Shown in pieces: positions 16,878-25,639 of a DNA stretch of 64,000 bases. Position 1 is the stretch's first letter; each line of letters starts with the position of its first letter. The position numbers and the translations under genes were made by a program. Under the pieces are notes generated by a model. It worked only from the letters and a program-made list of their open reading frames with translations, did not search any database and was not told the origin of the DNA. The stretch covers positions 4,594,001 through 4,658,000 of the forward strand of contig NZ_CP019427.1 of NCBI RefSeq assembly GCF_009834545.1, in the 5' to 3' direction. Source of the stretch: Pseudomonas sp. S04. Lineage in GTDB: Bacteria > Pseudomonadota > Gammaproteobacteria > Pseudomonadales > Pseudomonadaceae.

Positions 16878-18920
16878 TCAGTACCGGGCATCCTGTGGTT
16901 TGCCACCTTTTGGCCAGTCCTTGTGCTTGTCCGGGAAGTCCGGCCGCGGTTGATGGGAGAAGTACTCGGCGACGTCTACCGCCTCCTGATCAGAAAGCCC
17001 GCCCTGCCCCAATGGGAACTGCTCGTGAAAGCCAATCGGCATGTTGCGTTTGACGAACGCCGCCGCGGTATAGGTGCGCGCCATGCCGGCGCCAATGTTG
17101 AACGACTCCTCGCCCCACAGCGGCGGGAATACCCACTCGCCCTTGGCGCTCTTCAAGCCTTCGCCCTCAGTGCCATGGCACACCGCGCATTGCTTGGCGT
17201 AGACCCGCTCACCGTTGACGCGGTCAGGCTTGATCGCCGGATCGATCTTGCCGACGCCGCGCCCGGCCACTTTATCCCCGGGCTGGGTGTTGCGCTTCAT
17301 CCAGTCGAAGTAGGCAATCATCGCCTGCATGTCCGCCGACTCGACGGGCAGCGGCTTGCCGTCCATCGAACGGCGGAAGCAACCATTGATGCGCTCGGCG
17401 AGGGTGATTTCCCGTCCCACACGCGGTGCATAGCCCGGGAAGAACGCCGAGACCCCGACAAACGGCGAACCATCGGCAACAGTGCCCGCATTCAGGTGGC
17501 AACTGGTGCAGTTCAAGGCGTTACCGACGTTGTCCGGCAACAGGGCCTTGGTCTGCAGGTGCAGGCGCATGCCCCGCACTACCTGTGGCGCATTGGGCGC
17601 CACTAGCATATCGGCCAGGCGTGGGGTTTCGAAGGTGACAGGCCCGTCCACCGGCTTGAGCTGGCCACGCAGCTGTTTGACCTGGGCAGCGCTGATCACT
17701 GAGCCGCTATTGCCCCAACTGGTGCGCACGAAGCTGAGGATTTCGGCGATCTCGTCATCGGCCAGCCGGGCGAATCCGGGCATGGTGTAGACCCGTGGGT
17801 GGGTCTGGGTCTCGGCGGTTTTCCAGCCCGTCAGGGTGATGTGCAGCAACGAAGTCGGATCGGCCGAGGCCACGCTCGGGTTGCCCGCCAGCGGCGGGAA
17901 CATCGCCGGTACACCACCGCCATCCGCACGGTGGCAGTCGGCACAGAACTGCGTGTAGCCCAGGCCACCACGGCTGCTGAACAGCGTCGCCGGAGCCGCC
18001 GCCGGGGCCAGTGGCAAGGACGGTGGCGGCAGGTCATCCGGGCCGGCCGGCAGCGACTTGAGGTAGGTCGCAATGGCGGTCAGGTCATCATCGGTAAAAT
18101 GCTGGGTGCTGTGATGGATCACCTCCGCCATGTTGCCGGACACCGTGGCAAATCGGTTCTGCCCGGTCTTGAGCAACTGCACGGTGTCTTCCACCGTCCA
18201 CAGGTTGCGCAAGCTGAGTGCGCGCCAATGCTCGACGGTCTCCCCGGCCAGGTAATGCTTGCCACTGGCACCGGCATCACTCATGGCCTTTTCCTGGAAG
18301 GCGATACCCCGTGGGGTATGGCAAGCGCCGCAGTGACCCAAGCCCTGCACCAGGTAGGCGCCACGGTTCACCTGTGGGTCCTTGGCCGGGTCCGCAGCGA
18401 AGGGAGCGTCATCGACGAACACCTTGTTCCAGAACCACAGCCCCCAGCGCTGGTTGAACGGCCAGCTCATGTCTGCCTGCAGATTGGCCTGCTTGACCGG
18501 GCTGACCCCCTGCAGCAGGTAGGCATACAGGGCCCGCATATCTGTTTCGCTCATCTTGGCGTAGGACGGGTACGGCATCGCCGGGTACAGGTTGTCGCCC
18601 GCTGGCGTCACGCCCTGGCGCATGGCACGGTCAAACTGTTCGAAGGTGTAGCGGCCAATGCCCGTTTCTGGATCGGGGGTGATGTTGCTGGAATACAGGG
18701 TGCCCATGGGCGTTGTCAGTTCCAGGCCGCCGGCCATCACCGCACCGTCCTTGGCGGTGTGGCAGGCAATACAGTCGCCGAGCTGGGCCACGTACTTGCC
18801 TTGGGCGATCAACGGGTCAGCCTCTGTGGCCGCTGCCGACGGCGGCTCACTGGCGTTGAGGTGGTGCACAAACAATAACGACGAAACCAACACGGCCAAT
18901 CGCGGCAAATTCAGATCCAT
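16878..18920 (-). CDS. Pentaheme cytochrome c: ADH-type triheme part fused to TsdA-like diheme part
   Basis: This exported protein has 680 residues and five heme c sites: CIACH (about 50-54), CGACH (197-201), CADCH (326-330), CTSCH (471-475) and CAVCH (578-582). Residues 30-400 match the triheme cytochrome subunit of membrane alcohol or gluconate dehydrogenases. Residues 420-680 match thiosulfate dehydrogenase TsdA, including INGCFRRSMDG, whose Cys514 could be an axial ligand as in TsdA, and a Met near 627 (KRNMPIG). The start at 18920 fits an AAGGGG site. The gene converges on the RoxA-like/catalase pair. No dehydrogenase partner is adjacent. Confidence 0.82.
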   Translation of the reverse strand: MDLNLPRLAVLVSSLLFVHHLNASEPPSAAATEADPLIAQGKYVAQLGDCIACHTAKDGAVMAGGLELTTPMGTLYSSNITPDPETGIGRYTFEQFDRAMRQGVTPAGDNLYPAMPYPSYAKMSETDMRALYAYLLQGVSPVKQANLQADMSWPFNQRWGLWFWNKVFVDDAPFAADPAKDPQVNRGAYLVQGLGHCGACHTPRGIAFQEKAMSDAGASGKHYLAGETVEHWRALSLRNLWTVEDTVQLLKTGQNRFATVSGNMAEVIHHSTQHFTDDDLTAIATYLKSLPAGPDDLPPPSLPLAPAAAPATLFSSRGGLGYTQFCADCHRADGGGVPAMFPPLAGNPSVASADPTSLLHITLTGWKTAETQTHPRVYTMPGFARLADDEIAEILSFVRTSWGNSGSVISAAQVKQLRGQLKPVDGPVTFETPRLADMLVAPNAPQVVRGMRLHLQTKALLPDNVGNALNCTSCHLNAGTVADGSPFVGVSAFFPGYAPRVGREITLAERINGCFRRSMDGKPLPVESADMQAMIAYFDWMKRNTQPGDKVAGRGVGKIDPAIKPDRVNGERVYAKQCAVCHGTEGEGLKSAKGEWVFPPLWGEESFNIGAGMARTYTAAAFVKRNMPIGFHEQFPLGQGGLSDQEAVDVAEYFSHQPRPDFPDKHKDWPKGGKPQDARY

Positions 18921-19163
18921 TGAAAACACCCCTTATGGCGCCGGCGTCGGGTTTTCCCGCTGGCCAGGCACCACTTCGTTTTTATAGGTTCAGCAAACGG
19001 CAACCGCGATGTGCAGGTCCCAGGTACTTTCTATAGGAATTGGCCGGTGTGGTCGTTGACATGTATCAGGCGCAGTCCGAATGGCTGGCGACAAAGAGGT
19101 TGGGCGCGGACGGCCAAGGTGTTGCGAGGAGGGGCGAAGGGAAGTTTGCCAAATCCCAGACAG

Positions 19164-19190
19164 CAAAAAGCCCGCACTAGGCGGGCTTTC
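19164..19190 (-). terminator. Terminator after the first tRNA-Val/Asp pair
   Basis: On the minus strand GCCCGC-ctagt-GCGGGC is followed by TTTTT, directly downstream of tRNA-Asp (19230-19306). Confidence 0.75.
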
Positions 19191-19229
19191 TGTGGTGACC
19201 TGGCGTTCAGTGGTCCAGGTTACCGAATA

Positions 19230-19306
19230 TGGCGCAGCGGACGGGACTCGAACCCGCGACCCCCGGCGTGACAGGCCGGTATTCTAACCGACTGAACTAC
19301 CGCTGC
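19230..19306 (-). tRNA. tRNA-Asp (GTC), copy 1
   Basis: The 77-nt cloverleaf has acceptor stem GCAGCGG/CCGCTGC, anticodon loop CCTGTCACG with anticodon GTC, the T-loop GGTTCGAGTCC and an encoded CCA. It lies 19 bases after tRNA-Val in the same transcript. Confidence 0.96.
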
Positions 19307-19325
19307 GCTAAGCGTTGAAAGTAAA

Positions 19326-19401
19326 TGGTGGGTGATGACGGGATCGAACCGCCGACATTCTGCTTGTAAGGCAGACGCTCTCCCAGCTGAGCTAATCACC
19401 C
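19326..19401 (-). tRNA. tRNA-Val (TAC), copy 1
   Basis: The 76-nt tRNA has acceptor GGGTGAT/ATCACCC, anticodon loop CCTTACAAG (TAC) and an encoded CCA. It is followed by tRNA-Asp copy 1. Confidence 0.96.
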
Positions 19402-19522
19402 TTTACCTTCGTTGCGGGACACATTATGCCACAGGTTTTTATAAAGTGTTGATTTAATTGAAGTATTTTTCAAATAAATCTAAAAACCGGTGAAACATGC
19501 TTCCTGCAGGAACTTCGGACAG

Positions 19523-19547
19523 AAAAAAACCCGCCTAAGCGGGCTTT
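19523..19547 (-). terminator. Terminator after the second tRNA pair
   Basis: On the minus strand CCCGC-ttag-GCGGG is followed by TTTTTTT. It occupies the same place in the duplicated unit as the terminator at 19164. Confidence 0.8.
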
Positions 19548-19588
19548 TCCGTGGTGACCTGGCGTTCAGCGATCCAGGTTACCGAATA

Positions 19589-19665
19589 TGGCGCAGCGGA
19601 CGGGACTCGAACCCGCGACCCCCGGCGTGACAGGCCGGTATTCTAACCGACTGAACTACCGCTGC
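19589..19665 (-). tRNA. tRNA-Asp (GTC), copy 2
   Basis: The tRNA is identical to copy 1 and lies 359 bases away, with anticodon GTC and an encoded CCA. Confidence 0.96.
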
Positions 19666-19684
19666 GCATAACACTGAAAACGAA

Positions 19685-19760
19685 TGGTGGGTGATGACGG
19701 GATCGAACCGCCGACATTCTGCTTGTAAGGCAGACGCTCTCCCAGCTGAGCTAATCACCC
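19685..19760 (-). tRNA. tRNA-Val (TAC), copy 2
   Basis: The tRNA is identical to copy 1 and lies 359 bases away, with anticodon TAC and an encoded CCA. It is the first gene of the tRNA array on the minus strand. Confidence 0.96.
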
Positions 19761-19919
19761 TTCGCTTCGGTGTGGCGCGCATTCTACGGAGCGACCCCAC
19801 CTCTGGCAAGCACTTTTTTAAATAATTTTTTCAGGCCTTCCAAAGGCTTAGCGAAGGGTTGGCCTATTGAGCTGCGCGGAGAATAATGCCCCCCTTTGTA
19901 TAAAGGAGAGACTCACCCC

Positions 19920-20840
19920 ATGTGGTTCAAAAACCTGCTTATCTATCGCCTGACCCAAGATCTGCCTGTTGATGCCGAGGCGTTGGAAACTGCACTGGCC
20001 ACCAAGCTGGCGCGTCCATGTGCAAGCCAGGAGTTGACCACCTACGGTTTCGTCGCGCCGTTCGGCAAAGGCGAAGATGCACCATTGGTACATGTCAGCG
20101 GTGACTTCCTGCTGATCAGCGCACGCAAGGAAGAGCGCATCCTGCCAGGCAGCGTCGTGCGTGACGCGCTCAAGGAAAAGGTCGAAGAGATCGAAGCCGA
20201 GCAAATGCGCAAGGTCTATAAGAAGGAACGCGATCAGCTCAAGGATGAAATCATCCAGGCGTTCCTGCCGCGCGCTTTTATCCGCCGCTCGTCGACCTTC
20301 GCTGCCATCGCGCCGAAGCAGGGCCTGATCCTCGTCAACTCGGCCAGCCCGAAACGTGCCGAAGACCTGCTGTCGACCCTGCGTGAAGTGATCGGCACCC
20401 TGCCGGTGCGTCCGCTGACAGTGAAAATGTCGCCGACCGCAACCATGACCGAATGGGTCACTACCCAGAAAGCCGCGGACGACTTCTTTGTGCTGGACGA
20501 GTGCGAACTGCGCGACACCCACGAAGACGGCGGCATCGTGCGCTGCAAACGCCAGGACCTGACCAGCGAAGAAATCCAGCTGCACCTGAGCACCGGTAAA
20601 GTGGTGACCCAGCTGTCCCTGGCCTGGCAAGACAAACTGTCGTTTGTCCTCGACGACAAGATGGTGGTCAAGCGCCTGAAGTTCGAAGACCTGTTGCAAG
20701 ACCAGGCGGAACAGGACGGTGGCGACGAAGCCCTGGGCCAACTGGACGCCAGCTTCACCCTGATGATGCTGACCTTCGGCGAATTCCTCCCGGCACTGGT
20801 GGAAGCGCTGGGCGGCGAAGAGATTCCGCAGGGCATCTAA
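19920..20840 (+). CDS. rdgC: Recombination-associated protein RdgC
   Basis: The protein has 306 residues and matches RdgC along its whole length ([11 protein letters not shown], the [12 protein letters not shown] region, the Lys-rich [17 protein letters not shown] stretch). RdgC forms a ring-shaped dimer on DNA and restrains RecA. The ATG at 19920 has an AAGGAG site ten bases upstream; the ATG at 19896 is not used. Its position next to the tRNA array is familiar in Pseudomonas. Confidence 0.95.
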   Translation: MWFKNLLIYRLTQDLPVDAEALETALATKLARPCASQELTTYGFVAPFGKGEDAPLVHVSGDFLLISARKEERILPGSVVRDALKEKVEEIEAEQMRKVYKKERDQLKDEIIQAFLPRAFIRRSSTFAAIAPKQGLILVNSASPKRAEDLLSTLREVIGTLPVRPLTVKMSPTATMTEWVTTQKAADDFFVLDECELRDTHEDGGIVRCKRQDLTSEEIQLHLSTGKVVTQLSLAWQDKLSFVLDDKMVVKRLKFEDLLQDQAEQDGGDEALGQLDASFTLMMLTFGEFLPALVEALGGEEIPQGI

Positions 20841-20857
20841 AGCCTGGCGATCTCTCT

Positions 20858-20942
20858 TGTAGGAGCGAGCTTGCTCGCGATGGTGTGTCAGGTAAATGAG
20901 TGATGTCTGATACACCATCGCGAGCAAGCTCGCTCCTACAAG
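20858..20942. repeat. Inverted pair of REP elements
   Basis: The arms starting at TTGTAGGAGCGAGCTTGCTCGC and ending at CGAGCAAGCTCGCTCCTACAAG are nearly perfect complements over more than 30 bases (continuing through GATGGTGT / ACACCATC). They would form one long hairpin between rdgC and the transporter gene. Confidence 0.88.
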
Positions 20943-20978
20943 TGTTTGTATGGTGTAACTAATAATAAGGAACAGGTC

Positions 20979-21944
20979 ATGCGCGCATTGGCAGCACTGA
21001 GTCGTTTTGTCGGCAACACCTTTGCTTACTGGGTACTGATTTTTGCGGTCGTGGCATTCCTGCAACCGTCTTGGTTCATCGACCTGAAAAGCTTCATCGT
21101 GCCGCTGCTGGGGCTGGTGATGTTCGGCATGGGCCTGACCCTCAAACTCGAAGACTTCGCCGAAGTCGCACGTCATCCGTGGCGCGTGGCGTTGGGTGTG
21201 GTCGCGCAGTTCGTGATCATGCCGGGAATGGCCTGGTTGCTCTGCCAGGTATTCAGCCTGCCGCCGGAAATCGCCGTCGGGGTAATCCTGGTGGGTTGCT
21301 GCCCAAGTGGCACCTCCTCCAACGTCATGACCTGGTTGGCCCGGGGCGACCTCGCACTCGCGGTAGCCATCTCCGCCATCACCACACTGCTTGCCCCACT
21401 GCTGACCCCGACGCTGATCTGGTTGCTGGCTTCGGCCTGGCTGCCTGTCTCGTTCATGGAGTTGTTCTGGTCGATCCTGCAAATCGTCCTGCTGCCTATC
21501 GTTCTCGGCGTGATCGCACAGCGCGTGCTGGGTGCACGGGCGCGTTATGCGGTCGAGGTCTTGCCACTGATTTCGGTGGTGAGCATCGTCATCATCGTAG
21601 CCGCAGTAGTCGCCGCCAGCCAGGCGAAAATTGCCGAATCCGGCCTGCTGATCATGGCGGTAGTGATGCTGCATAACAGCTTCGGCTATCTGCTGGGCTA
21701 CCTCACCGGCCACCTGTTCAAATTGCCACTGGCGCAACGTAAAACCCTCGCCCTGGAAGTCGGTATGCAGAACTCGGGGCTCGGGGCGGCACTGGCCAGC
21801 GCGCACTTCTCGCCGCTGGCGGCGGTGCCCAGCGCCCTGTTCAGCGTCTGGCACAATATTTCCGGCGCCCTGCTCTCGACCTACTTCCGGCGCATGAGTG
21901 AGAAACAGGACCGGGAACTGGCGGCACAACAAGCGGCTGACTGA
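20979..21944 (+). CDS. Bile acid:sodium symporter (BASS) family transporter
   Basis: This inner-membrane protein has 321 residues and about ten hydrophobic segments. The conserved BASS segment GCCPSGTSSNVMTWLARGD carries polar residues that bind sodium and substrate, and a second motif lies in EVGMQNSGLGAAL. Family members move organic anions such as pantoate, pyruvate or sulfonated compounds with sodium; the substrate here cannot be told. The ATG at 20979 has an AAGGAAC site. Confidence 0.88.
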   Translation: MRALAALSRFVGNTFAYWVLIFAVVAFLQPSWFIDLKSFIVPLLGLVMFGMGLTLKLEDFAEVARHPWRVALGVVAQFVIMPGMAWLLCQVFSLPPEIAVGVILVGCCPSGTSSNVMTWLARGDLALAVAISAITTLLAPLLTPTLIWLLASAWLPVSFMELFWSILQIVLLPIVLGVIAQRVLGARARYAVEVLPLISVVSIVIIVAAVVAASQAKIAESGLLIMAVVMLHNSFGYLLGYLTGHLFKLPLAQRKTLALEVGMQNSGLGAALASAHFSPLAAVPSALFSVWHNISGALLSTYFRRMSEKQDRELAAQQAAD

Positions 21945-21991
21945 CGTGGGAGCTTGATCCCCGGACTAATGATGGGCACTATACTGCGCAA

Positions 21992-22043
21992 CGCGAGGAC
22001 GACCTCGCGGCTCGATCGAGTCATTAATCTGGGGACGGCCCCG
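21992..22043 (+). promoter_or_regulatory. Guanidine-II (mini-ykkC) riboswitch
   Basis: Two stem-loops with ACGR loops are present: CGCGAGG-ACGA-CCTCGCG (21992-22009) and GGGG-ACGG-CCCC (22031-22042), separated by about 20 bases. The second ends about 11 bases before the GGAGG ribosome site of the exporter gene. This is the hallmark of the guanidine-II riboswitch, which turns translation on when guanidine binds both loops. Confidence 0.92.
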
Positions 22044-22062
22044 TCAATCGATGGAGGTTTGC

Positions 22063-22380
22063 ATGTCCTGGATCATTCTGTTTTTCGCCGGTCTGTTTGA
22101 AGTCGGCTGGGCCGTTGGCCTGAAATACACCGACGGCTTCAGCCGCCCCCTGCCCACCGCCCTGACAATCGTCGCCATGGCCATCAGTCTCGGCTTGCTC
22201 GGGCTGGCGATGAAGGAGTTGCCGCTGGGCACCGCCTACGCGATCTGGACGGGTGTAGGCGCAGTGGGCACAGTCATCGCCGGGATCATTCTGTTTGGTG
22301 AATCCATGGCGCTGTTCCGCCTGGCCAGCGTTGCGCTGATCATTGCCGGACTGGTCGGGCTGAAAATCAGCGCGGCCTGA
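22063..22380 (+). CDS. gdx: Guanidinium exporter (SMR family)
   Basis: The protein has 105 residues, four hydrophobic helices and the conserved Glu13 in [15 protein letters not shown]. It is a small-multidrug-resistance protein of the SugE/Gdx branch, which exports guanidinium in exchange for protons as an antiparallel dimer. The guanidine-II riboswitch directly upstream supports this substrate. The ATG at 22063 is chosen because the GGAGG site lies five bases before it; an ATG at 22051 is inside that site. Confidence 0.94.
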   Translation: MSWIILFFAGLFEVGWAVGLKYTDGFSRPLPTALTIVAMAISLGLLGLAMKELPLGTAYAIWTGVGAVGTVIAGIILFGESMALFRLASVALIIAGLVGLKISAA

Positions 22381-22390
22381 TCAACTGAAT

Positions 22391-22421
22391 AAAAAACGCC
22401 CGCATTACGCGGGCGTTTTTT
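22391..22421. terminator. Bidirectional terminator between gdx and the MFS-acyltransferase gene
   Basis: AAAAAACGCCCGC-atta-GCGGGCGTTTTTT is symmetrical with A and T runs on both sides. It serves the two convergent genes. Confidence 0.9.
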
Positions 22422-22434
22422 ATCTGTGCACTTC

Positions 22435-24309
22435 CTAGCGCACCGTCCCCCGCAACTCGCTGACCCGTGCCTGCAACTGCGCCGGCGCTGCCGCCTCGGC
22501 GGCTACCGGCGGGCCTGCCACCAGGGTCACCCGCGACCATAGCCGATGGAAAAAACCCTTGTTTGGGTCGCGGCTGAAAAAGCTGCCCCACAACCCTTGC
22601 AGGGCCAAGGGAATCACCGGCACCGGAGTCTGTTCGAGAATCCGCGTCAGCCCGCCCTTGAACTCATCGATCTCACCGTCAGCGGTCAGCTTGCCTTCCG
22701 GGAAGATGCACACCAGTTCGCCGTCCTTCAGATACTGGGCGATGCGGCTGAAGGCCCTTTCGTAGATCTGGATGTCTTCCTGGCGCCCGGCGATGGGAAT
22801 CGTCCCGGCAGTGCGGAAGATGAAGTTCAATACCGGCAGGTTGTAGATCTTGTAGTACATCACGAAGCGAATCGGCCGACGCACCGCGCCGCCAATCAGC
22901 AAGGCGTCGACAAACGATACGTGATTGCACACCAAAAGCGCCGCACCCTCATCGGGAATCAGCTCCAGGTTCCGGTGCTGGACGCGGTACATGGAATGGC
23001 TGAGCAGCCAGATCATGAAGCGCATGCTGAACTCGGGGACAATGCGGAAGATGTAGGTGTTGACCCCGATATTGAGCAGCGACACCACCAGGAACAACTG
23101 GGGAATCGTCAACTTGGCCAGGCTCAGCAAGACAATGGTGACAATCGCCGACACCACCATGAACAGCGCATTGAGGATGTTGTTGGCAGCTATCACCCGC
23201 GCCCGCTCGTGTTCGGCGGTGCGCGACTGGATCAATGCATACAGCGGCACGATGTAGAAACCACCAAACACCCCCAGCCCGAGGATGTCCAGGAGCACCA
23301 GCCAGGTATGGGCGAAGCCGAGCACTTCGAGCCAGCCATGGCCTTCGACGCTGTCCGGGATACCGCCCGAGTGCCACCACAGCAGCAGGCCGAACACCGT
23401 CAGGCCGAAGGAGCCAAAGGGCACCAGGCCGATCTCGACTTTACGCCCGGAGAGTTTCTCGCAGAGCATCGAGCCCAGGGCAATCCCCACCGAAAACACC
23501 GTGAGGATCAGGGTCACCACGGTTTCGTCGCCGTGCATCCACTCCTTGGCGTATGCCGGGATCTGCGTCAGGTAAATCGCTCCGACGAACCAGAACCATG
23601 AGTTGCCGACAATCGAGCGCGACACCGCTGGTGTCTGCCCCAGGCCCAGGCGCAAGGTGGCCCAGGACTCATTGAAGATATTCCAGTTCAGCCGCAGCCC
23701 AGGCGTGGAGGCGGCTGCGCGGGGAATGCCACGACTGGCCAGGTAACCGAGCACTGCGATGGCGATGATCGCCGTGGAGACAATGGGCGCGTAGTGACTG
23801 GAGGACATCATGATCCCGGCACCGATGGTCCCGGCGAGGATCGCCAGGAAGGTGCCCATTTCCACCAGGCCATTACCGCCGACCAATTCTTCTTCGCGCA
23901 GCGCCTGGGGCAAAATCGAATACTTCACCGGACCGAACAACGCCGAGTGAGTGCCCATGGCAAACAACGCCAGCAGCATCAGCCATAGGTGATTGAACAT
24001 GAAGCCGACCGCGCCTACCGCCATAATGGCGATTTCCCCCAGCTTGATCAGACGGATCAACGCGTCCTTGGCGAACTTTTCCCCGAACTGTCCGGCCAGC
24101 GCCGAAAACAGAAAGAACGGCAGGATAAACAGCAACGCGCACAGGTTGACCCAGATCGAGCGGTCGCCCTCAATGGCCAGCTTGTACAGAATGGCGAGGA
24201 TCAACGACTGCTTGAAGATGTTGTCGTTGAACGCCCCGAGCGATTGCGTAAGAAAAAACGGTAGGAAGCGCCGCTTGCGAAGCAAGGTGAACTGCGAAGG
24301 TTGACTCAT
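22435..24309 (-). CDS. MFS transporter fused to a PlsC-type acyltransferase (LplT-Aas-like)
   Basis: The protein has 624 residues. The first 420 or so form a 12-helix MFS transporter related to the lysophospholipid flippase LplT (GAFNDNIFKQSLI near the N-terminus). The rest is a PlsC-like acyltransferase with the catalytic NHVSFVD motif and the substrate motif FPEGKLT. In enterobacteria these jobs are split between LplT and Aas, which import and re-acylate lysophospholipids. The fusion suggests the same salvage in one chain, at the inner membrane. The AMP-ligase part of Aas is absent. Confidence 0.85.
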   Translation of the reverse strand: MSQPSQFTLLRKRRFLPFFLTQSLGAFNDNIFKQSLILAILYKLAIEGDRSIWVNLCALLFILPFFLFSALAGQFGEKFAKDALIRLIKLGEIAIMAVGAVGFMFNHLWLMLLALFAMGTHSALFGPVKYSILPQALREEELVGGNGLVEMGTFLAILAGTIGAGIMMSSSHYAPIVSTAIIAIAVLGYLASRGIPRAAASTPGLRLNWNIFNESWATLRLGLGQTPAVSRSIVGNSWFWFVGAIYLTQIPAYAKEWMHGDETVVTLILTVFSVGIALGSMLCEKLSGRKVEIGLVPFGSFGLTVFGLLLWWHSGGIPDSVEGHGWLEVLGFAHTWLVLLDILGLGVFGGFYIVPLYALIQSRTAEHERARVIAANNILNALFMVVSAIVTIVLLSLAKLTIPQLFLVVSLLNIGVNTYIFRIVPEFSMRFMIWLLSHSMYRVQHRNLELIPDEGAALLVCNHVSFVDALLIGGAVRRPIRFVMYYKIYNLPVLNFIFRTAGTIPIAGRQEDIQIYERAFSRIAQYLKDGELVCIFPEGKLTADGEIDEFKGGLTRILEQTPVPVIPLALQGLWGSFFSRDPNKGFFHRLWSRVTLVAGPPVAAEAAAPAQLQARVSELRGTVR

Positions 24310-24381
24310 CTTCCATGTCCCTGAGTGGCTTGGATGCTCTTATTGGAATGTCGCTCAGCGATCCAGGCCACAACCTTAAAA

Positions 24382-25533
24382 CTATTTCTTCAATCCGGCG
24401 ATGCACGGCGAGACAAACAACTCACCGCGCCATGCTCCCTGCACCGTACGTTTGGCGACGATCAGCCACAGGCTCGCCAGCAGCACCACCAGCACCGAAC
24501 CGAACAGGCTGAAGAAGGCCAGGCCCAGGGTGCTGGCCAGCTTCAAGGTGGCCAGCGAATAAACGCCCAGCGGGAAGGTAAAGCCCCACCAACCGAGGTT
24601 GAAGGGAATGCCGTCGCGCAAGTAGCGCAGGGTAATCAGCACCGCCATCAGCATCCACCACAGGCCAAACCCCCACAGGGTGATGCCGCCGATCAGCCCC
24701 AGCCCCGCCGCCACTTCACCGACTCCCGGCAGGCCATTAGCCGCGAAGATCACCGGCCCGTCACCGCCCAGTAGCAACATGCCCAGCGCTCCGGTGCCAA
24801 TCGGCCCCAGCGCCAGCCAACTCGACGCCGCCATGTTCTCGTGGGGCAACTTGTGCAAGGCCATACGCAACAACAGGATGGTCAGGATGCTGAACGCCAC
24901 TGGCAACGAGAACGCCCACAGCACGTAGCTGGTGCAGAGCATCACCAGTTGCCCATGGGCGTCCGCCAGGTGCGGGGCCAGCAGGCCCCCGCTGGCTGCA
25001 GCCACTTCCGCCGCCACCACCGGCAACAACCACACCGCGGTCATCTGGTCGATGCTGTGCTCCTGCCGCGTGAACATCATGTACGGGATCAGCACGCCGC
25101 AGGCCAGCGACATGGCGACGTCCAGCCACCACAGGACCTCGGCCACCTGGACCACATCCTGTCCCCACCGCGGCACGCCAAACACCAGGAAACCATTAAT
25201 GATGGTGGCCAGGCCCATGGGAATGGTGCCGAAAAACATCGACACCGTGGAGTGGGCGAAAATCCTCCGCGCCTCATCGAAGAACAACACCCAGCGCGCG
25301 GCATACAGCACGCTGAACAACACAAACAGACCAATATTGAACAGCCACAGGCCTTCGGCGAACACCCGCAGTCCGGGGATTGCCAGCGGCAACTGGGCCA
25401 AGGCCAATGCCAGCACCCCGGTGCCCATGGTGGCGGCGAACCAGTTGGGCGTGAACTGGCGAATCACTTCGCGCGGGTGCTGTAACTGGCTCAAGGGCCG
25501 GTTGAGAATTTTGCTGCTATTGGCGCATTGCAT
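24382..25533 (-). CDS. TDT family transporter (TehA/Mae1/SLAC1-like)
   Basis: This membrane protein has 383 residues and about ten hydrophobic segments. The opening FTPNWFAATMGTGVLALAL is typical of the tellurite-resistance/dicarboxylate transporter family, which includes malate permeases, the Ssu1 sulfite exporter and SLAC1 anion channels. The substrate cannot be fixed from the sequence. It is divergent from nothing obvious and stands alone upstream of the MFS-acyltransferase gene, separated by 72 bases. Confidence 0.82.
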   Translation of the reverse strand: MQCANSSKILNRPLSQLQHPREVIRQFTPNWFAATMGTGVLALALAQLPLAIPGLRVFAEGLWLFNIGLFVLFSVLYAARWVLFFDEARRIFAHSTVSMFFGTIPMGLATIINGFLVFGVPRWGQDVVQVAEVLWWLDVAMSLACGVLIPYMMFTRQEHSIDQMTAVWLLPVVAAEVAAASGGLLAPHLADAHGQLVMLCTSYVLWAFSLPVAFSILTILLLRMALHKLPHENMAASSWLALGPIGTGALGMLLLGGDGPVIFAANGLPGVGEVAAGLGLIGGITLWGFGLWWMLMAVLITLRYLRDGIPFNLGWWGFTFPLGVYSLATLKLASTLGLAFFSLFGSVLVVLLASLWLIVAKRTVQGAWRGELFVSPCIAGLKK

Positions 25534-25639
25534 GCTGAGCTCCTGTCCCCTGATGAGGTAGAGCCCATGATAGAAGCAGATCGAATATCTATATAACGGG
25601 TAATATCTCTAACTGTTATCTATTTTGCAGATATGCGCT

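Larger units (their letters stand above)
19164..19760. repeat. Tandem duplication of a Val-Asp tRNA unit including its terminator
   Basis: Segments 19164-19401 and 19523-19760 align with a fixed offset of 359 bases. The tRNAs are identical. The flanking leader (GGTGACCTGGCGTTCAG) is kept, with scattered differences in the terminator loop and spacers. Confidence 0.85.

Noticed and set aside
19848..21932. Long minus-strand open frame across rdgC and the BASS gene
   Set aside because: It is rich in Gln, His and Arg, crosses the REP pair and opposes two clear genes.
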